From assembly GCA_021779875.1 (NCBI GenBank), contig JAJXZV010000189.1, forward strand, positions 1 to 7,198: a DNA stretch of 7,198 nucleotides, read 5' to 3'. Positions within the stretch are counted from its first letter, which is position 1; each line of letters starts with the position of its first letter. The notes beneath the pieces were generated by a model. It worked only from the letters and a program-made list of their open reading frames with translations, was not told where the DNA came from and searched no databases. This document shows, in pieces, positions 4,519 to 7,198 of this stretch. The DNA is from Pseudomonadota bacterium. GTDB lineage: Bacteria; Pseudomonadota; Gammaproteobacteria; Steroidobacterales; Steroidobacteraceae. The position numbers were made by a program, and so were the translations under genes.

Positions 4519-5823
4519 ATGGATCAGCGGGAGTTCGCGCGGCGGCGGCGCCAGTTCATGCGAATGATCGGCCGGGAGTCCATCGCCATCCTGCCCGCCG
4601 CGCCGGTCCGGCATCGAAATGCCGACATCGAATATCCCTACCGGCAGGACAGCCACTTCCATTACCTGACCGGCTTCGGCGAACCGGAGGCGGTGGCGGC
4701 GCTGCTGCCCGGCCGCGCGCAGGGTGAATTCGTGATGTTCGTGCGTGAACACGATCCGCTGCGCGAATCCTGGGATGGCGCCTGGGCGGGCACCGACGGG
4801 GCGGTGGCCCGGCACGGGGCCGACGACGCGTTTCCCATCGAGGACATCGACGACATCCTGCCGGGACTGCTGGAGAACCGCGAGCGCATTTTCTATTCCA
4901 TGGGCCGGCATCCGGATTTCGATCCGCGGGTGCTCGGCTGGGTCAATGCGCTGCGTGCTCAGGGCCGGGACGGCGCCACCGGGCCGCAGGAGTTTGTTGC
5001 GCTGAATCACGTGCTCGACGACATGCGCCTCTTCAAGAGCCGCGCCGAGCAGGTCCGCCTGCGCCGCGCCGCGCGCATCACGGTCGATGCGCATCGCCGG
5101 GTGATGCGTTTCGCGCAGCCGGGACGGATGGAGTACGAGGTCATGGCGGAGTTGACCCACGAGTTTCGCGCGCACAACGCCGATTTCTCGTATCCGCCGA
5201 TCGTGGCGGCCGGCGCGAATGCCTGCGTCATGCACTACCGCCGCAACGACCAGCGGCTCGAGGACGGCGCCCTGCTGCTCGTCGACGCCGGTTGCGAGTG
5301 CGAGTACTACGCCTCGGACGTCACCCGTACCGTGCCGATCGGCGGGCGCTTCAGCCCCGCCCAGCGGGCGGTCTACGAGGTGGTGCTGGAAGCGCAGCTC
5401 GCGGCCATCGAGAAGGTGCGCGCCGGCAATCACTGGAACGACCCGCACGAGGCGGCGGTGCGCGTGATCACCCAGGGCCTGGTCAGGCTCGGTCTGCTCG
5501 CCGGACCGCTGGCGCGGTTGCTCCGGCAGGAGGCCTACGCGCCCTTCTTCGGGCATCGCACCGGTCATTGGCTCGGATTGGACGTGCACGACGTGGGCGA
5601 CTATCGCGTCGGCGGCGAATGGCGGGTGTTCGAGCCGGGCATGGCGCTCACGGTCGAGCCCGGGATCTACATCCGCCCGGGGCCGCGCGTGCCGCGCGAA
5701 TTCTGGAACATCGGCGTGCGCATCGAGGACGACGTGCTGGTGACCGCGGGCGCGCCGGAGGTGCTGACGGCGGCGCTCGAGAAGACGCCGGACGCCGTCG
5801 AGCGTTTGATGGGGGCGGCATGA
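4519..5823 (+). CDS. pepP: Xaa-Pro aminopeptidase P
   Basis: PepP removes an N-terminal residue preceding proline and is a dinuclear-manganese cytoplasmic peptidase of the M24B family. From the ATG at 4519 it has 434 residues (E. coli 441). The N-terminal creatinase-like domain covers about 1-165, with YPYRQDSHFHYLTGFGEPEA (39-58) and WDGAWAG (85-91); the pita-bread catalytic domain follows from DDMRLFKS (167-174). All five metal ligands are present: D256 (LLVDAGC), D267 (SDVTRT), H350 (GHWLGLDVHDVG), E380 (LTVEPGIYI) and E403 (VRIEDDV), with H357 also conserved. They fall at constant offsets from E. coli D260, D271, H354, E383 and E406. A TTG at 4507, overlapping the ygfB stop, is an alternative start adding four residues; neither site has a clear Shine-Dalgarno, and ATG was preferred. 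The stop overlaps ubiH (ATGA). Confidence 0.96.
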   Translation: MDQREFARRRRQFMRMIGRESIAILPAAPVRHRNADIEYPYRQDSHFHYLTGFGEPEAVAALLPGRAQGEFVMFVREHDPLRESWDGAWAGTDGAVARHGADDAFPIEDIDDILPGLLENRERIFYSMGRHPDFDPRVLGWVNALRAQGRDGATGPQEFVALNHVLDDMRLFKSRAEQVRLRRAARITVDAHRRVMRFAQPGRMEYEVMAELTHEFRAHNADFSYPPIVAAGANACVMHYRRNDQRLEDGALLLVDAGCECEYYASDVTRTVPIGGRFSPAQRAVYEVVLEAQLAAIEKVRAGNHWNDPHEAAVRVITQGLVRLGLLAGPLARLLRQEAYAPFFGHRTGHWLGLDVHDVGDYRVGGEWRVFEPGMALTVEPGIYIRPGPRVPREFWNIGVRIEDDVLVTAGAPEVLTAALEKTPDAVERLMGAA

Positions 5824-7076
5824 GCGGCTTCGAGGACCCGAATGCCCCGATCGAAGTGGTCGACGTGGCCATCGTGGGCGGCGGCATGGTCGGGGCCAGT
5901 CTCGCCGTGGCGCTGCGGCCGCTCGGGCTTCGGGTGGCGCTGGTCGAGGCGGTTGCGCACGACTCGGCGGCGCAACCGAGTTTCGACGAGCGCACCACTG
6001 CGCTGTCGAACGGCAGCCGGCGCATCCTGGAGACGCTCGGGGTGTGGGCCGACGTGCGCGATGCGGCCACGCCGATCGCGAAGATCCACGTCTCCGATCG
6101 GGGCCGGTTCGGATTCGCCCGCATCGACGCGCGCGAGCAGGGGCTCGAGGCCATGGGTTACGTCGTGCCGAACCGCGCGCTCGGCTCGGCGCTTTGGTCG
6201 CGGCTTCCCGGCTCGGAGGGACTGCGGGTGTTCTGCCCGGGCGAGGTCCGCCGGATCGAGCCGCGCGAGGCGGCCGTCGATCTCGAGGCCGCGACGTCCG
6301 GCGGTGCGCCCGCCCGGCTTCGCGCCCGGCTGATCGTTGCGGCCGACGGCGCACGCTCGACGGTGCGCGGCGCCTTCGGCGTCGAGGCCAAGGTGCGCGA
6401 TTACGAGCAGACGGCGGTGATCACGACGGTGCTGCCGCAGCGCTTCCATGAGCACGTCGCCTACGAGCGCTTCACGCCGAGCGGTCCGCTCGCCCTGCTG
6501 CCGCTCGCGGACGGCCGCTGCACCCTGGTGTTGACGCTCACCCACGCCGCGGCCGACGCCGCGATGGGTTGGTCCGATGCGCGGTTCCTCGCCGAGGTGC
6601 AGGACCGGTTCGGCCATCGCCTGGGCCGTTTCCTGCAGGTCGGCCGGCGCGTGCCCTACCCGTTGGCGCTGACGCGCGCGGACGCCACGAGCGCCGGCCG
6701 CTGCGCCGTCATCGGCAATGCGGCGCAGGGACTGCATCCGGTCGCCGGCATGGGCTTCAATCTCGGCCTGCGCGACGTGGCGAGTCTCGCCGAACTGCTC
6801 GCCGACGGACGCCGCGAGCCCGGCTTCGATCCCGGTTCCCGGGCATTGCTCGATGGCTACGATGCCTGGCGGGCCGCGGACCGCGGCGGCGTCATCGCCT
6901 TCACCGACGGGCTGGTGCGGACGTTCTCGAGTCCTCTGGGCGTCGTGCAGCGGCTGCGCAATCTCGGGCTGCTGGCGTTCGATCTGCTGCCCCCGGCGAA
7001 GGCCGCGCTGTCGCGGCTGAGCACCGGGTCCTCCGGGCGTATCCCCAAGCTCGCCCGCGGCGTGGCGCTGTCGTGA
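5820..7076 (+). CDS. ubiH: Ubiquinone biosynthesis FAD-dependent hydroxylase UbiH
   Basis: UbiH hydroxylates the C6 position of 2-octaprenyl-6-methoxyphenol in aerobic ubiquinone synthesis and works with the soluble Ubi complex. The product is 418 residues (E. coli 392). It has the FAD dinucleotide fold VDVAIVGGGMVGASLA (14-29), FDERTTALSNGSRRILETLGVW (55-76), the second FAD motif LIVAADGARSTVR (171-183) and the third, VIGNAAQGLHPVAGMGFNLGLRDV (298-320 region). That last block has GN rather than the GD of most group A monooxygenases, as in E. coli UbiH, which supports UbiH over UbiI. VSDRGRFGF (91-99) and YERFTPSGPLALLPLADGRCTLV (215-237) also match UbiH closely. The extra length is mainly a short N-terminal lead of about 12 residues and a C-terminal tail. 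The ATG at 5820 overlaps the pepP stop; the GTG of the next gene overlaps this gene's stop. Confidence 0.95.
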   Translation: MSGFEDPNAPIEVVDVAIVGGGMVGASLAVALRPLGLRVALVEAVAHDSAAQPSFDERTTALSNGSRRILETLGVWADVRDAATPIAKIHVSDRGRFGFARIDAREQGLEAMGYVVPNRALGSALWSRLPGSEGLRVFCPGEVRRIEPREAAVDLEAATSGGAPARLRARLIVAADGARSTVRGAFGVEAKVRDYEQTAVITTVLPQRFHEHVAYERFTPSGPLALLPLADGRCTLVLTLTHAAADAAMGWSDARFLAEVQDRFGHRLGRFLQVGRRVPYPLALTRADATSAGRCAVIGNAAQGLHPVAGMGFNLGLRDVASLAELLADGRREPGFDPGSRALLDGYDAWRAADRGGVIAFTDGLVRTFSSPLGVVQRLRNLGLLAFDLLPPAKAALSRLSTGSSGRIPKLARGVALS

Positions 7077-7198
7077 GCGGGCGGACTCCGGACCGGCGGT
7101 TCGACCTGATCATCGTCGGCGGCGGCGTCGTGGGCCCGGTCATGGCCGCGCTCGCCGTGGCGCGCGGACTCGCGCCGGCCGCGCGGGTGGCCGTGGTC
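7073..7198 (+). CDS. ubiI: UbiH/UbiI-family FAD monooxygenase, N-terminal fragment (cut by window edge)
   Basis: Only the first 42 codons are in the window and no stop is reached. The start is a GTG overlapping the ubiH stop (GTGA), giving VSGRTPDRRF followed by a beta-strand and FAD-binding loop, DLIIVGGGVVGPVMAALAV (residues 11-29), then a second strand ending VAVV. The GxGxxG-like GGGVVG marks a Rossmann-type flavoprotein. In many gammaproteobacteria ubiH is followed by ubiI (visC), the C5 hydroxylase of ubiquinone synthesis, so that is the likely identity. It rests on position and the FAD loop only; another member of the UbiH/UbiF/UbiI/COQ6 group is possible. Confidence 0.75.
   Translation, partial: MSGRTPDRRFDLIIVGGGVVGPVMAALAVARGLAPAARVAVV

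Noticed and set aside
4402..6354. Long minus-strand open frame of about 650 codons opposite ygfB, pepP and ubiH
   Set aside because: It is the antisense shadow of GC-rich coding genes: low-complexity Arg/Ala/Pro/His composition, no family motifs, and it lies over three well-supported genes.
5667..6737. Minus-strand open frame opposite ubiH
   Set aside because: Arg/Ala-rich antisense frame with no recognisable domain; the plus-strand UbiH motifs are unambiguous.
1..7198. CRISPR array, tRNA, insertion sequence, prophage or defence system
   Set aside because: No direct repeats with spacers, no tRNA-like cloverleaf, no transposase or terminal inverted repeats, and no defence proteins were seen; all main genes are housekeeping.

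Overview
The window is about 7.2 kb of GC-rich chromosome from a proteobacterium, most likely a gammaproteobacterium. The gene order ubiI-like / ubiH / pepP / ygfB, divergent from a small coiled-coil gene / zapA / 6S RNA / ygfA, is the classic gammaproteobacterial arrangement known from E. coli and Pseudomonas. The high GC, an EVE-domain gene after ygfA and rpiA nearby suggest a xanthomonad-like or related high-GC lineage, but the genus cannot be fixed from the sequence alone. Nothing looks like a mobile element, prophage, CRISPR array or recent transfer.

Layout. Positions 1-1085 (+) hold the C-terminal part of a Kup-type potassium transporter. It converges on rpiA (1111-1779, -), with a GC-rich inverted repeat between the two stops. 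Upstream of rpiA on the minus strand lies a compact unit: a consensus-like promoter in an AT-rich patch, a good Shine-Dalgarno, a 21-codon ORF of almost pure lysine and alanine (1845-1910), and a strong intrinsic terminator that ends just before rpiA. Further upstream, still on the minus strand, come an EVE-domain gene (2025-2489), 5-formyltetrahydrofolate cyclo-ligase (2486-3061), the 6S RNA gene (about 3074-3262), zapA (3309-3623) and a 76-residue coiled-coil protein of the TIGR02449 type (3620-3850). A 93-bp divergent region (3851-3943) then leads into a plus-strand operon: ygfB/UPF0149 (3944-4510), pepP (about 4519-5823), ubiH (5820-7076) and the first 42 codons of a second UbiH/UbiI-family monooxygenase (7073-end).

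How the genes work together. The plus-strand operon joins a Xaa-Pro aminopeptidase to two ubiquinone-biosynthesis hydroxylases, with stop/start overlaps at each junction. The minus-strand group joins FtsZ-ring assembly (ZapA and a coiled-coil partner), global RNA polymerase control in stationary phase (6S RNA) and folate salvage (YgfA).

The least ordinary element is the lysine-rich mini-ORF with its own promoter and terminator. It could be a nucleic-acid-binding microprotein, a dual-function small RNA, or a leader/attenuator for rpiA. Two divergent promoters sit so close to their start codons that the TIGR02449 and ygfB transcripts may be leaderless. The 6S RNA is supported by long complementary arms and a conserved sequence signature.
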